Shown: piece after piece, positions 36,767 through 46,970 of the stretch | Numbering within the stretch: position 1 is the first letter of the stretch | How the letters are laid out: each line of letters begins with the position of its first letter | Origin: Diphasiastrum complanatum | Lineage: Eukaryota; Streptophyta; Lycopodiopsida; Lycopodiales; Lycopodiaceae | Reading direction: 5' to 3' | Length of the DNA stretch: 64,000 bases | NCBI GenBank assembly: GCA_029204225.1 | Contig: CM055102.1 | Location: forward strand, 25,194,780-25,258,779 | Position numbers and translations under genes: made by a program | Notes under the pieces: model-generated | Seen by the model: only the letters and a program-made list of their open reading frames with translations | What the model was told of the DNA's origin: nothing | Database searches by the model: none

Positions 36767-37939
36767 ACCTCTTCCCTTGTTAACGACACTGCGACTGCTT
36801 CAGGTGCAATTACCGATGCGCGCTTATCCGAAAATAACCGATTGCAAGGACAGGACAATATTTGGGAAACTGTGTTCCTGCCAACGACTGATGATTAATG
36901 GTATGATTTAGCGCCTAGTCTCAAAGGGACAATTGCAAGCGTTTTCTTCTGAGACTCCTAAGGTATCAAATCAAACGATAACGATTCGGCTCTACAGCGA
37001 TCCTCCAAGAGAAATATCTGCCAAAGCTACCAGAAGCTACCAGTCAGCAAATATCCAATCCGTTTCCCCCTAAAGAGAAAGCCCAATGGCGCTAACAGAC
37101 CTGTTTGCGACTATACAAGCTCAAGTGTCCGGCTCTACCAAAAGTATTCTGTAATGTTCCCAGATGAGGAGGACATAAGCCTTGAAAACTCGCCTGCTGC
37201 CTCCCAGACGATAATTGCAATCTTTCCACTGAGTTTTTCTGGTTATTCCCGAATGGTTAATATCAGATATACAAGTCGAGAATTAATCTCGTATTTATCT
37301 CAATATATGCTTCTCGACCTTCCTTGCTTCGGCGGAATGATTATGGTACCGCAAATAGATTAGTCTTAATAGACTTTTGTGTCAAGAATAAAAAGTTTGC
37401 ATCCAACAAAGTTTACGTTAAAAAAAAGGCCGATCAAACAGCTTGCTGCAGGCTTCCTATTTCTTGACACTGGCGATGATGAAGTTTTGGAGGTTGCACA
37501 ACAGATTTCTTCGATAAATGTGCGCAAGGTGGTGTAGGACAAGAATACAGCAGATCGTCGCAGAGGGGGCAGGAGAACACAGAAGGAAGAAGGAGGAGAA
37601 GAAGCGGTGTTGTTCTTGCTATACGTGTGCACGAGACGATAAGAACTCTTGTGGCGACTTTTCTTCCTTTTCTTCAGCCGCCATGAGGTTCGAGAATGAC
37701 GGGGATCGAAAAAGCGCAGAAGCCACGGAAGGGAAAACAGGGAAGGTGATGCACCAGCACACGTGTGTACGAGGAAAGCAAGCCTATTAAAATGTAAACG
37801 CACATATTCCTTTCTCTTTTTCCATAGAGCACACCACCCATTCTCTTTTCCAATTTTGCTCCTATGGAACAAAAAGAAAGGGTGGCACCCTAACCTAACT
37901 TGTTCTTAGCCACCTCCATGAGCAGATGAAGACAATTGG
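36767..37939. other. DRP1 upstream region
   Basis: Expected 5' UTR and promoter of DRP1 (minus strand). A TATA-like GCATATATTG in transcript sense lies at 37310-37301, but its use is unproven. A 168-codon minus frame at 37366-37872 is Ser/Lys/Arg-rich and looks like chance within the leader. No other gene is seen. Confidence 0.4.
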
Positions 37940-38092
37940 GAGAGGCTAACCCACACACGGGTTAGTCTCTCTCAGCTTGCTTGCATGTGAAGAACCTGAC
38001 CCACTCAAAGGTTTAGTCTCTTTCAACTTGCTTGCATGTGGAGAGGCAGACCCACGCACAGGTTAGTCTCTCTTAGCTTGCTTGCATGTGAA
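37940..38092. repeat. minisatellite, three units of about 51 bp
   Basis: Three head-to-tail units starting near 37940, 37991 and 38041. Each has GACCCAC or AACCCAC, GGTTAGTCTCT or GTTTAGTCTCT, and ends CTTGCTTGCATGTG. Within units 1 and 3 the left part (GAGAGGC..ACCC) can pair with GGGTTAGTCTCTC, so each unit can form a hairpin. Confidence 0.85.
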
Positions 38093-38843
38093 GCATCACA
38101 GGGTAGAAGCTTGCCTTTGTCTGTTTTTGATGTCATGAACGGGCCAGATTGCCCTGCATGTGAAGAGGACTAAGCAAAAGATGCGTCCAATGCCCCCAAC
38201 CGTCTGATCTTCATCTTCAGTTTTAATTTAAGATCAAAATTAATTCCCTGATCTTTCTCGTGGACTTGCCATGCTAACGAAAAATCCTAACACTCTCATC
38301 CACAAGAACTAACTTTGAAAATCACCAGCTTGGAACTTCGTTCGTAGTCATCACAAACTTATTTGATCTTTTTTAGATTTGCCACTATGGTGGTAAGCTG
38401 TTGTGATGATTTTTTTGAAGTTGAGGTGCCACTCCAATGTCAATTTGAGCACAAAAATGAGCGCTTTTAAGTTTTTTAATTTTTCTAAATTGCAATGTTC
38501 TGTTTTTTCGATTTTTTGACAATTTTGAAGCCTCTTATATAAGAAAGGCACCAACTCCCATTTTCAACATGGTGTAATGCAAGCTTATTTGAATCAAACA
38601 AAATCTAATTAACCAACATCATCACCTTGAGTGAGAATTATAGTTCATTTGGGTGTCACTCTCTCAAAAGCTAAACTGCGGCACCTTGGCTTATTGCACT
38701 TTTGGTAAGCAATAACATCTATAATGTGTGTCATAAAATCTTACATAAATGTATGGTCCACACAGATTTTTGCGAAAAACAACACCAACTTGGGCATAAT
38801 AATGGAATTGCATTTTTTTTCTTAAAAACTTTAGAGTGGCTAT
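38093..38843. other. no recognisable feature
   Basis: AT-rich sequence to the left of copia G. It is neither the missing U3 of copia G nor the missing end of the gypsy H LTR, which points to a deletion or rearrangement at about 38840. Confidence 0.35.
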
Positions 38844-39185
38844 ACACATCTTCTCACTTCCCTCTCTCATTTCATCATTATGGTTCTCTTTGGGTTCTAC
38901 TACTCATTGGTGCACTCTCATGATGTTATCTTGCAATTCTATGTGTAGAATAATCATTTATTGCTATTTTTTGTTTCACACGTGTGAAATACAGTAGGGT
39001 ATTGTACGGACAGAAAATAGATTTTATGTTTTGGTTTATGTTTGATCAGTATCTCTTAGAGTTTGCATCTCATTTTGTATGTAGATGCTGATTTTTCTAC
39101 ATCGGCAGGATTGTTGGTTTGCTCCTTATTGTAACCAAAGATCAGGGACATGGATTGGATCTTGAATGATCTGAAATCCTTCACA
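38844..39185 (+). repeat. Copia G 5' LTR, U3-truncated
   Basis: The 342 bp ending CCTTCACA match the right part of the 3' LTR (43457-43807) closely. The first 290 bp of the LTR are absent; similarity begins abruptly at ACACATCTTCT. It carries a G-box palindrome TTCACACGTGTGAA (38975-38988). Confidence 0.85.
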
Positions 39186-39197
39186 TGGTATCAGATC
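39186..39197 (+). other. Copia G primer binding site
   Basis: TGGTATCAGATC directly after the 5' LTR; matches initiator Met-tRNA except near its end. Confidence 0.85.
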
Positions 39198-39786
39198 TAT
39201 TGTGTTTCAAATTATGAAAGGATCATCCATTTTTAGCAAGGATTTGGAGGAGTTACCAATGCTAGAGCATGCTAGATTGATTTCTACTTAAAAATCAACA
39301 TTTTTGCATATGTAGATTGGATCTTTTGTAGGTCAAAACTCAATATAGGATTATATACTTGATCAATTCCGATTTCACACTTGTTTTACTGGAATTAGAT
39401 GATTTTCGGTGCAATAGGAAGGTCTCATTGGAGGCTACAAGAAGATTTATCAAGTTTTTAGAAATTGCATGTAGAATTTGAGATATTCAAATTCTTGTGG
39501 TTTTGTCAAAACCCTAATTTTGATTGGATCTCTAGTTTGTGAGGTTACTGAACTTAATTTTAGTGTGTTTCAATCTTAGTAAATGGCAAGAATCATTATA
39601 TTGAGGATAGATCATAGGTTGATCAAGATTTCACTATTCTATGTGTTGATTTTCTAGTTAGAGTGCTAGAAGAGATTTGAGAGGTTCCATATCTTTGTGA
39701 TTTCTTCTTGAGTTCATTTGTTGACATTCAAGAGAGTGCTTTGTGCATTGGAACAAGTTGAAAAAAGAAGATCAGGTCATTGCAAC

Positions 39787-42048
39787 ATGGCTACAAGTGG
39801 TGGATTCATGTTGGAAGGCAATGATAGGCTTACCTCAATCAACTATTCTACTTGGAAGGTGAGGATAGAGTCCTTATTGGAGATGAATGAGTTGATGGAA
39901 ATTGTTGCAGGTGTGGAGGAGAGGCCTCAAGCACCTCAAGATCAAGTGAGGTATGACAAGAGAGCTAAAAGAGCTTTACACATGATTAAGATGAATGTTA
40001 CCAATGAACTTCTCAAGGAGATTGGTAAGTGCACATCATCTTTGGAGGCTTGGGAAGCTTTGAAGAAGCTTAATGAATCCAAGTCTACATCAAGAGTGCT
40101 TACTCTTAGGAGACAAATCTTTCAAAGTTTGCAAAAGAAGGAAGAGAGTACTCATGCTTTTGTTTTGAGGGTTAAAGCATTCAATGATGAGTTAGCATAT
40201 ATTGATGAGAGCATTAAGGAGGTAGAACTTGTTCAAGTTATACTTAATGGCTTGTTGGATGATCATGCTAATCTTGTTTAGAGTTTTGCTATTCAAAAGA
40301 CTTTGCCAAGTATTGTGGATCTGCAAGAGATCTTGGTGAGTGAGGAATATAGGCTTCAATCAAGAGGAGGTGGATCTACATCGACATCTCATTATGAAGA
40401 GGAGGCTATATTCATGAAAGGCAAGTTCAAAGGCAAAGGAGGCAAGTGGTCTAAAGGGCAAGATCAAGGTGAGAATTCCTCTTTTGGCAAAAAAAAAGAT
40501 AAGTCTAAGTTAAAATGTTTCTATTGTGGAATCAAAGGACATTTTGCAAATGAATGTTTGAAGAAGCAAAGAGATGAAGGTAGCAAGCAAATCAACTTTA
40601 CTACTAATGATGAGGATCTAGGTGGTGGTGATTCTCTTTTGATGTGTTCTTCAAGTCTAATATCAAGTGAAGGTGTCAAAGATTCATGGTGGATTGATAG
40701 CGGAGCTAGTTGACACATGACTAGTCACAAGGAGTTCTTTACTTCTTTGGTCGCTTATGATGGAGTCAAGAAAGCAATTCACATGGCCAATGGTGGTGAG
40801 TGTGTGATTGAAGGTATTGGTTCAATTCCTATTTGTCTCTCTACTGATAGGAAAGCAAGACTTGATCGTGTTCTTTACATTCCTTCACTTTCAAAGAATT
40901 TTCTAAGTTTTGGTCAAATGATAGAGAAAGGATACATGGTAAAGTTTGGTGGTGATGCTTGCTTCATTACAAAGAAAGAAATCTTGGTTGCTAGGGGCAA
41001 TAGACAAGGTAGACTTTTCAAGCTTGATGCTTTTGTTATGGCTAACAAAAAGGATGGAATGAAAAAGGAGATTGGTCTCAACTTTCCAAAGTTACCTTTT
41101 AGCATCAATAAGATTGGTGGATCTTATGCAAAGTCTAAAAAGCTTCCTTATGCTAGATCTAGGTCAAGATCTAATATGTTTCTTGGAGATGTTCATCTTT
41201 GTACTAACTTGGCTAGTCTTGAGGATAATGATGGTGTTTCAATGGTTCTTCATGGCAAGTGCAAGCATGCAAAAGGTAAGGAAAGAGCTAACTTCATCAA
41301 TGGAGGTGAAGGTTCTTCCTTGAAAAAGATTGTTGTTAATGATTTCTTTGATCATATGGAAAAAGATGTTGCTAGGTGCATTCATGAAGGAGGTGGTTCT
41401 TCTACATTCTTTTGTGATGAGTCCAAGAAAATCATTTTTCCAGCAAGTGGAGTCACATGTCTTCATAAAGAGAGTAGATCAAATGGTTCTATCAAGAGAC
41501 TTGGTGAGGGAGATAGTCACAAGTCAAGAAGAAGAGGAGTATGTGAAGAGTTCAAAGTAGGATGTACTTTGAATGATGTCATTGTGAACGATAGTGAGGA
41601 AGAATCATTATCATATGAGTCATTACATAAAACATTGATTAGAAGTTCTTGTTTGAAAAAAGAGAGTACTTCAATCATCCTTATGTTGAAGGTACTAATC
41701 ATTTTTTTCATGGCTTCTAATGTCTTTGAGGTTTCTACTTCTTATGATGCAATCATTAAGAGGGAGTCTTATGAAGAAAAGAGCAATGGAAAATTGGTTC
41801 TTGGAAAGATCCAAGGCATGGATCTCACATCTCTTCATCAACTCAAAGGATTCTATGATTGTGAATTGAGGTTGGAGAAGACTACATGGAGCAAATCAAG
41901 AGGCAATTTCTTCAAGGCAAGGGAGATCTCATTGGTGAGCTTATTGAGGTTTTTTATGGACTCAAGAGGGCTGGATTTCTTAGGTTTGATGCTCATCTTC
42001 ACCTACTCTACTTCATGTTGGATGGAAAGTTTGGAATCTATCTTTTGA
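39787..42048 (+). pseudogene. Copia G gag-protease joined to an unfamiliar ORF
   Basis: One reading frame of about 750 codons from MATSGGFMLEG at 39787, with only two in-frame stops: TAG at 40279-40281 and TGA at 40711-40713. Gag has the LTSINYSTWKVRIESLLEM start seen in copia I. The zinc knuckle is CFYCGIKGHFANEC (about 40519-40560). The protease site reads SWWIDSGAS, stop, HMTSH, and is followed by VLYIPSLSKNFLSFGQMIEKG. From about 41040 the frame leaves known copia sequence. The next 260 codons are Ser/Lys/Gly-rich (RSRSRSNMFLGDVHLCTN, HGKCKHAKGKERANF) and have no integrase HHCC, DD or E motifs. From about 41830 an RT vestige appears in another frame, so the last 70 codons of this frame are probably spurious. 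Confidence 0.75.
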
Positions 42049-42110
42049 TTTATGATGGTGACATTGGTGACATTGTTTTCACTAACCTTTGTGAATTTCA
42101 AGATCGAGCA
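41840..42110 (+). pseudogene. Copia G reverse transcriptase vestige
   Basis: In the frame running 41886-42134: MEQIKRQFLQGKGDLI, then EVFYGLKRAGFLRF, then FMLDGKFGIYLLIYDGDIGD. These correspond in order to the copia RT blocks MEQPEGF, YGLKQA and the 'LLIYVDDI' catalytic box. The active box is altered (YDGD for YVDD), and the flanking RT and RNase H parts are gone. Confidence 0.65.
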
Positions 42111-42121
42111 TTGATGAGATC

Positions 42122-43075
42122 TTGTTGGATATAGATCATATGTTTGAGAGGGAGTATTTCCAGAGGTTTGGGTTTGAAGATACTCGTGTCTTTGATATCT
42201 TTGATGATCAAGAGAAAGGTAAGCAAGTGGAAGGGACTCACTTTGTTTTACTCACATGTTTTGGAGAATCTTCTTGTGTAGATGATGCTATGCAAGTGGA
42301 TATTGGTTATCATGGTTTTTATACTAGAAAAGAAAGTAATGGATCTGGAAAACAAAGTTTGTTCAATGACTTTGAAGGTCAAGAGGAAGATCAAGAGGTT
42401 GGTCTCAAAGGGCTTCAACAAGGCAAAAAGGAAGTTGGCAATCTGGAGCTAGTCAAGAGCATCAAAGGAAGGTTATTTGGCAAAGATGTTATGGATATGT
42501 TTTTGCAGCTTATGGAAGACTCAAGTAAGGTCAAAGGAACAACAAGGAAGTGTTGTTCAGGTTTACTTTACTTGTTTTATCTCATGTTTAAGCTATTTCA
42601 TGTAGATGTGTGCAAATTGTCAAGATATGGACAAACTAGCTACATTGTCTTGCAATATCTTATTGTTGGAGTTGTACTAGCATTCTTGGCTGATTTTACT
42701 GATGAAAATGAAGATATTGGAGGTTTATTATGTCACTCACTCATGGCCAAGTCATCAAGTGTTGATGATATCTTGTGGCAAGATGGAGATGGAGGCTCAT
42801 TCATGGAGTTTTATGGTGGAAACATATCAAGAAAGGATAAATATGGAGGAGACAAGCAAGCAAATGGCCATCACTCACATTTATTGTTTGGTTGCTGTAA
42901 TTTTCCAGAGAGTTCAAAGTTTGAAACATGGAGGAATCATTCCATTCACATTCTTTTTAGTTCTTCATGTTCTAGTTATATCTTGATGTGTAAAATTGAT
43001 GTAAGAGATAGTGAAGCATCCAATTTGTACACTATTCTCTATGTCAATTATGGAAACTACTTTAGAGCATTATAA
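42122..43075 (+). CDS. Copia G second ORF, 317 codons, unknown
   Basis: A clean open frame between the RT vestige and the polypurine tract. The N-terminal third is acidic (EDTRVFDIFDDQEKGK). The middle has two hydrophobic stretches (GLLYLFYLMFKLFHV at about residues 143-157; YIVLQYLIVGVVLAFLADF at about 169-187). The C-terminal part is Gly/Ser/His-rich. No known domain is seen. The position before the 3' LTR, plus possible membrane segments, recalls the extra ORFs of some plant copia lineages, but I see no similarity to them. It may be captured host sequence. The start could be later than 42122. Confidence 0.5.
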   Translation: MLDIDHMFEREYFQRFGFEDTRVFDIFDDQEKGKQVEGTHFVLLTCFGESSCVDDAMQVDIGYHGFYTRKESNGSGKQSLFNDFEGQEEDQEVGLKGLQQGKKEVGNLELVKSIKGRLFGKDVMDMFLQLMEDSSKVKGTTRKCCSGLLYLFYLMFKLFHVDVCKLSRYGQTSYIVLQYLIVGVVLAFLADFTDENEDIGGLLCHSLMAKSSSVDDILWQDGDGGSFMEFYGGNISRKDKYGGDKQANGHHSHLLFGCCNFPESSKFETWRNHSIHILFSSSCSSYILMCKIDVRDSEASNLYTILYVNYGNYFRAL

Positions 43076-43164
43076 AGGAGATCTATACTTAGAATGAAGA
43101 TAGTTCTAAAGTTGGGATCAAAGTTCTGTTGTCAAAACTATGCCAAAACTAGTTGAAGAGGGAG

Positions 43165-43807
43165 TGTGAGAGATTTCAACAAGTTTAGTCATATTTTGGT
43201 AAATTGTCAATATGAGGCCAAAACTCATTTTAGACTTAGAGATAAACTTTTTGAAGTTATATTAGTTTAAAATACATTCAATAAACACTTTTTGAAAGTG
43301 TGGGAAAGTTGGTAGTCAAGTTTGAGAGAGATTCAAATTTGAACTTTGGGTACATTGAATCTAGACCCAAAAATAGTAGGGTTTACATTTTGGAGGGAAA
43401 GCCAAGTGGCAAAATAGGGTTTGGACACTCTATAAAAGGATGTAACTCATGGAGAGACACATCTTCTCTCTTCTCTCTCTCATTTCATCAGTATACATGG
43501 TTCTCTTTGGGTTCTACTACTCATTGGTGCACTCTCATGATGTTATCTTGCAATTCTATGTGTAGAATGATCATTTATTGCTCTTTTTGGTTCTACACGT
43601 GTGAAATACAGTAGGGTACTGTGATTGTACAAACAGAAAACATATTTTATGTTCTAGTTCATGTTTGATCTGTATCTCTTAGAGTTTCATCTCATTTTGT
43701 ATGTAGATGCTGATTTTTCTACATTGGCAGGATTGTTGGTTTGCTTCTTATTGTAACCAAAGATCAAGGACATGGATTGGATCTTGAGTGATCTGAAATC
43801 CTTCACA
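43165..43807 (+). repeat. Copia G 3' LTR
   Basis: 643 bp, TGTGAGAGATTTC...CCTTCACA, preceded by the polypurine tract. The right 350 bp match the 5' LTR. A TATA-like CACTCTATAAAAGG lies at about 43427-43440. Confidence 0.88.
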
Positions 43808-44242
43808 AAAACACAATAAAAGCATGAGAGATGGAGGAAAAGTGATAGAGAGCAAGGACATTCACAAATTCATTTCACAAGAGAACCAAACTGCTTTATT
43901 GAAATGAAGATATGTACATGTGTAGCAAACTCAAGTTGGTCCTTTTTTATAATGGAGAGGAGGATCCTGACCTCAGAATCCTATTGGTCCATTTCTGCCT
44001 CCCTATTTATTCAAATTTTAAAAAGAGTGGAAACCATTTAAAATTGGAGGGAAACCCAACTTTATTTGCTAACTTGACATTTAGGCCTGCGACATTAAAA
44101 GCCCTAAAGTCCTTTTATTGACTTTCTAATTAATCAAATCTCTATGTGATCATCGGGGTAGACTTACACACGCAGGGTGCCAAATCCCTCTCATTTATTA
44201 ACTAGGGTTAGGGTTGTCTTGGGATTTGCAAACCCTCCAACA
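43808..44242 (-). repeat. Gypsy H 3' LTR, partial
   Basis: 435 bp matching 53491-53930 of the other LTR. It is cut on its left by the copia G insertion at 43807. On the minus strand it starts TGTTGGAGGG and is preceded by the purine-rich GGTGGGGGATAC (44255-44243), a good polypurine tract. This makes it the 3' LTR of a minus-strand element. Confidence 0.88.
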
Positions 44243-44381
44243 GTATCCCCCACCAAAACTGGTGGCGGTCCTATGACACCTACGAGATGCAGTTACTGTG
44301 GGCTTTTATTTGCATCACGACGAATTTTTATGAAATGATACTAAACCTTCTCCATAAAATCGAGTCGAGTGGTATTGAGAT

Positions 44382-45035
44382 CTAGGTTGTGTGGCAAAAA
44401 ACAACGATGGCCTCCAGCGATCCATTAGGATTACAATGATAGAACTTTGTAACCTTTGGAACTGCATCATGTAATAAAGGTATAGTATGTTCAAAAACTG
44501 ATGTCGGAATACCCTTAAGATCTTTATAAGTCCGTGAAAAACAATCTTGATACTTAATAAGTAACGTTCGTAGCACTTGAAACTGTTCAGGATTAAGTTG
44601 CGATCCAACTTGTACAATCTTTTCTGGATCTCCTAGTTCAGCAAGATTCATAGGCTGTGTCCTAGTTGGGCCATCGTAAACATCTTTCGATTCTAGCACT
44701 TGTTTTTCGGGTTCATGATGTGCTTTGGGTAACATGATAACCACATCATCCAGTGTATATCGTTTAAAATGTTCTGGCATATCATGCTGGACTCCATGTG
44801 CTTGTTCTTTGTCAAAAGGATTTGTCTTGGATCTTCGCTTAGCCTTCTTAGCAGGAATTGATCGTGGAGGCGATAACTTTTGGGAAGATAGACTCTTCTT
44901 TGAAGGTGAAGACTTCCTAGATGGTGATGTCTTGCTAGAACTCTGACTTGCAAAATCATCCTTGACTTTCCCTTTGTCTTTATCAAGTAAGGGTGGCACA
45001 TTCTTTGAATCAATCTTTTCAGTGGATTTTCCCAT
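44382..45035 (-). pseudogene. Gypsy H pol: linker and start of reverse transcriptase
   Basis: The minus-strand frame has a basic Ser/Lys/Pro-rich part (KTSPSRKSSPSKKSLSSQKL), then ELGDPEKIVQVGSQLNPEQF, FQVLRTLLIKYQDCFSRTY and DLKGIPTSVFEHTIPL. This is the standard run-in to the Ty3/gypsy RT ('L..y.d.FAW...d.pGi...v..H.L'). It breaks off before the RT catalytic core because the 3' LTR follows about 140 bp later, so most of pol is deleted. Confidence 0.85.
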
Positions 45036-45261
45036 TTCATGATCGTACTATAATGTTGCTTGGCTTGTTTTTTCGTCATTGATCCTATGATCTTGTCTTC
45101 CTTCAATATAACTGCTTTTAGTGGTTATATTGTTGGTTCCTTAGGAATATTACGCATTCCAAATCTGGTTGGATCCATATGATTTATAATCTGCTCATCA
45201 GTAAGTTCTGCATTGTCATCATAAGTCAAGGCATGACTCACAAAAATGAGTTCATTTTCAA

Positions 45262-45498
45262 TCAGATAATCTTTGTAAGGCCCCATTTTGCACATAGCTT
45301 TGTAGAAATCAGGTTAACTCCTAAACCTCCATCTATCACGGTTGCTTCTTTAGGAAATTGTCTATGCTGTATCGGTAGAGTGATATTCTTGTTCACTTTC
45401 CCAAGCGGCTCCAACATGGAGTACTTCGTAGCTCCGTTGATATCCAAGCTACGTTCAACACATTCAAAGGAAAGGTGATCTGTGTATTTAAAATTCAA
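45262..45498 (-). pseudogene. Gypsy H aspartic protease, fragment 1
   Basis: Contains ATVIDGGLGVNLISTKLCAKWGL, the gypsy-type retropepsin block (DGGSGVNLI in relatives; the active-site Asp is present, Ser is replaced by Leu). It is preceded by KYSMLEPLGKVNKNITLPIQ. It overlaps the next frame by four bases, suggesting a frameshift at 45495. Confidence 0.7.
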
Positions 45499-45917
45499 TC
45501 CAATAATGAAATCCCCTTTAAATCTGATTGATTATCTTGTTGACACATATAACTTGTTGTACAGTCAATTGTTGCAAGAGCTTGATTACAGTTGACAATA
45601 TCGGTTTGAGAGTCGTAATGAACTCCCCAATTTTTTACTGGTTGGTCACAAGTATGATCCATTGTTGATGAATCATCATCCTCTTTTTGAGCCACTGGTT
45701 TGATAGTCCAAGTTACATGATCAACCTTGACTGCATGTTCACGATTTTCAAAAGTGATTTTTCTAGTACCCCGGTTATGAACTACTTGCGCAACTCGTAA
45801 CCATGGGCATCCCAATAGGACTCGGTAAACAAACTGTACAAAGAGTGAGAACCGTATAGCACTTGTCAAACAAAACTTGCATTCATCAACATTGATAATG
45901 TACCTTGACGATTGCAA
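45495..45917 (-). pseudogene. Gypsy H protease-region fragment 2
   Basis: Contains FVYRVLLGCPWLRVAQVVHN, matching the 'ILLGRPWL' block that closes the gypsy protease domain. In typical gypsy elements this block follows DGGSGVNLI. Here it lies upstream (5' on the minus strand) of the DGGLGVNLI fragment, so the order is unusual or rearranged. Confidence 0.7.
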
Positions 45918-46321
45918 TATTTCATTTGTTTTGTAGAGTAATGTGACTTACTCGGACATGCCCTTGTCAAAACAAGACAAAATTGGTGATACTAAAATCT
46001 ACCATCATTGATAGCAGATGTTGTAAGATATAGCTTGAGATGAATGTATGGGTGAGGGACTATGTCCTGAGTACCTCTCTGAGCAAGAGATTTAGAACCA
46101 AATCTCTATCTGGATTTCCGATTCCTAAATTTATTGTGTATTGGCACATTGGAAATATCAGCATGTGGAAAGACAAATATCTTTGAGGTTGAAGAAGGGG
46201 AGAAAAACTGTCAATTCCATGTGGAGTTTGTGAAGATTATTAAAATATTATCTTCCTATCTCGAGTTTGGGGTCATGTCCATGATAATTTCCACTAGATT
46301 TCATGTTGTACATATAAGGAG
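45918..46321. other. junction region between gypsy H and copia I
   Basis: No frame or motif recognised. It probably contains the remaining upstream part of gypsy H and the insertion point of copia I. Confidence 0.3.
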
Positions 46322-46958
46322 TGTGAATTGAGCACATATCCTTCTAGTGTAGCTCAAATTTGAGTTAGATAGGTTCAATTGTAATGACATGCAGATGTTT
46401 TGATAGCATGCAAAGTCTTACTGTATGCATGCAAGCCACATGCAATCAGAGCATGCAACATGCAAAGTAGTTTATGTGATCTACACATGTCTAGGCACTT
46501 TTATGAGTTGACATGCAGTACATGCACAATACATGCATGCAGTTACACATGTGGATCTCTGGTAGGTGAATTAATTCAGTTAAGTGGACTTTCCATGCAA
46601 CTCCACTGTAGGAATTCTAGCCTCTCTCATGTAGGGAAACCTGGGCATGTTTTGCCATATTGTGAATATTGAGATTTTGGTGTTTTGGACTCATTATCTC
46701 TCTACCTGAGTTTTCTATGTATGATTTTCTCTCTCTACCTGAGAGCAGTCTCTTTTTCCCATACTGAACATTTAGAATTATTTCCGACATTCATTTCTCA
46801 TAGTGAAGAGTTAGATTTTTTCATCAAATGTATGCCATTGTGCTCTTGCCTTAGATTTTTCAAGCATATTGTTCTTTGATCAATCTTGTGCAATCACAAC
46901 ACCTCAGTAAGATCCTATAGGGTGTGTGGTGAAGTTCACACGTGCTAAAAACTTCACA
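46322..46958 (+). repeat. Copia I 5' LTR
   Basis: The right end is certain: ...AACTTCACA followed at once by the primer site. The left end is set by the inverted ends TGTGAA...TTCACA and is less sure, since no second LTR exists in the window. About 637 bp; rich in CATGCA words, and has the G-box CACGTG at 46938. Confidence 0.55.
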
Positions 46959-46970
46959 TGGTATCAGAGC
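46959..46970 (+). other. Copia I primer binding site
   Basis: TGGTATCAGAGC directly after the LTR; initiator Met-tRNA type. Confidence 0.93.

Larger units (their letters stand above)
38844..43807 (+). mobile_element. Copia element G, non-autonomous
   Basis: A partial 5' LTR, primer binding site, gag-protease, two unusual ORFs, polypurine tract (AAGAGGGAG, 43156-43164) and a full 3' LTR. Integrase and RNase H are missing, and RT is reduced to a vestige of about 250 bp. The 3' LTR abuts the interior of a gypsy LTR (43808 onward matches 53491 onward), so the element inserted into gypsy H. No left target copy can be checked because the left end is truncated. Confidence 0.85.

Noticed and set aside
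36714-36911. Plus-strand frames over DRP1 exon 1
   Set aside because: Antisense shadows of exon 1 and its leader.
37366-37872. 168-codon minus-strand frame upstream of DRP1
   Set aside because: Composition follows a local purine/pyrimidine bias. It overlaps a plus-strand frame, shows no domain, and lies where the DRP1 leader and promoter are expected.
37940-38092. CRISPR-like repeat array
   Set aside because: The units are contiguous without spacers, and the context is a eukaryotic genome; it is a minisatellite.
44200-44222. Telomere-like TAGGGTTAGGGTT
   Set aside because: Only two units. It lies inside the gypsy H LTR and is present in both LTR copies, so it is part of the element and not an interstitial telomere.
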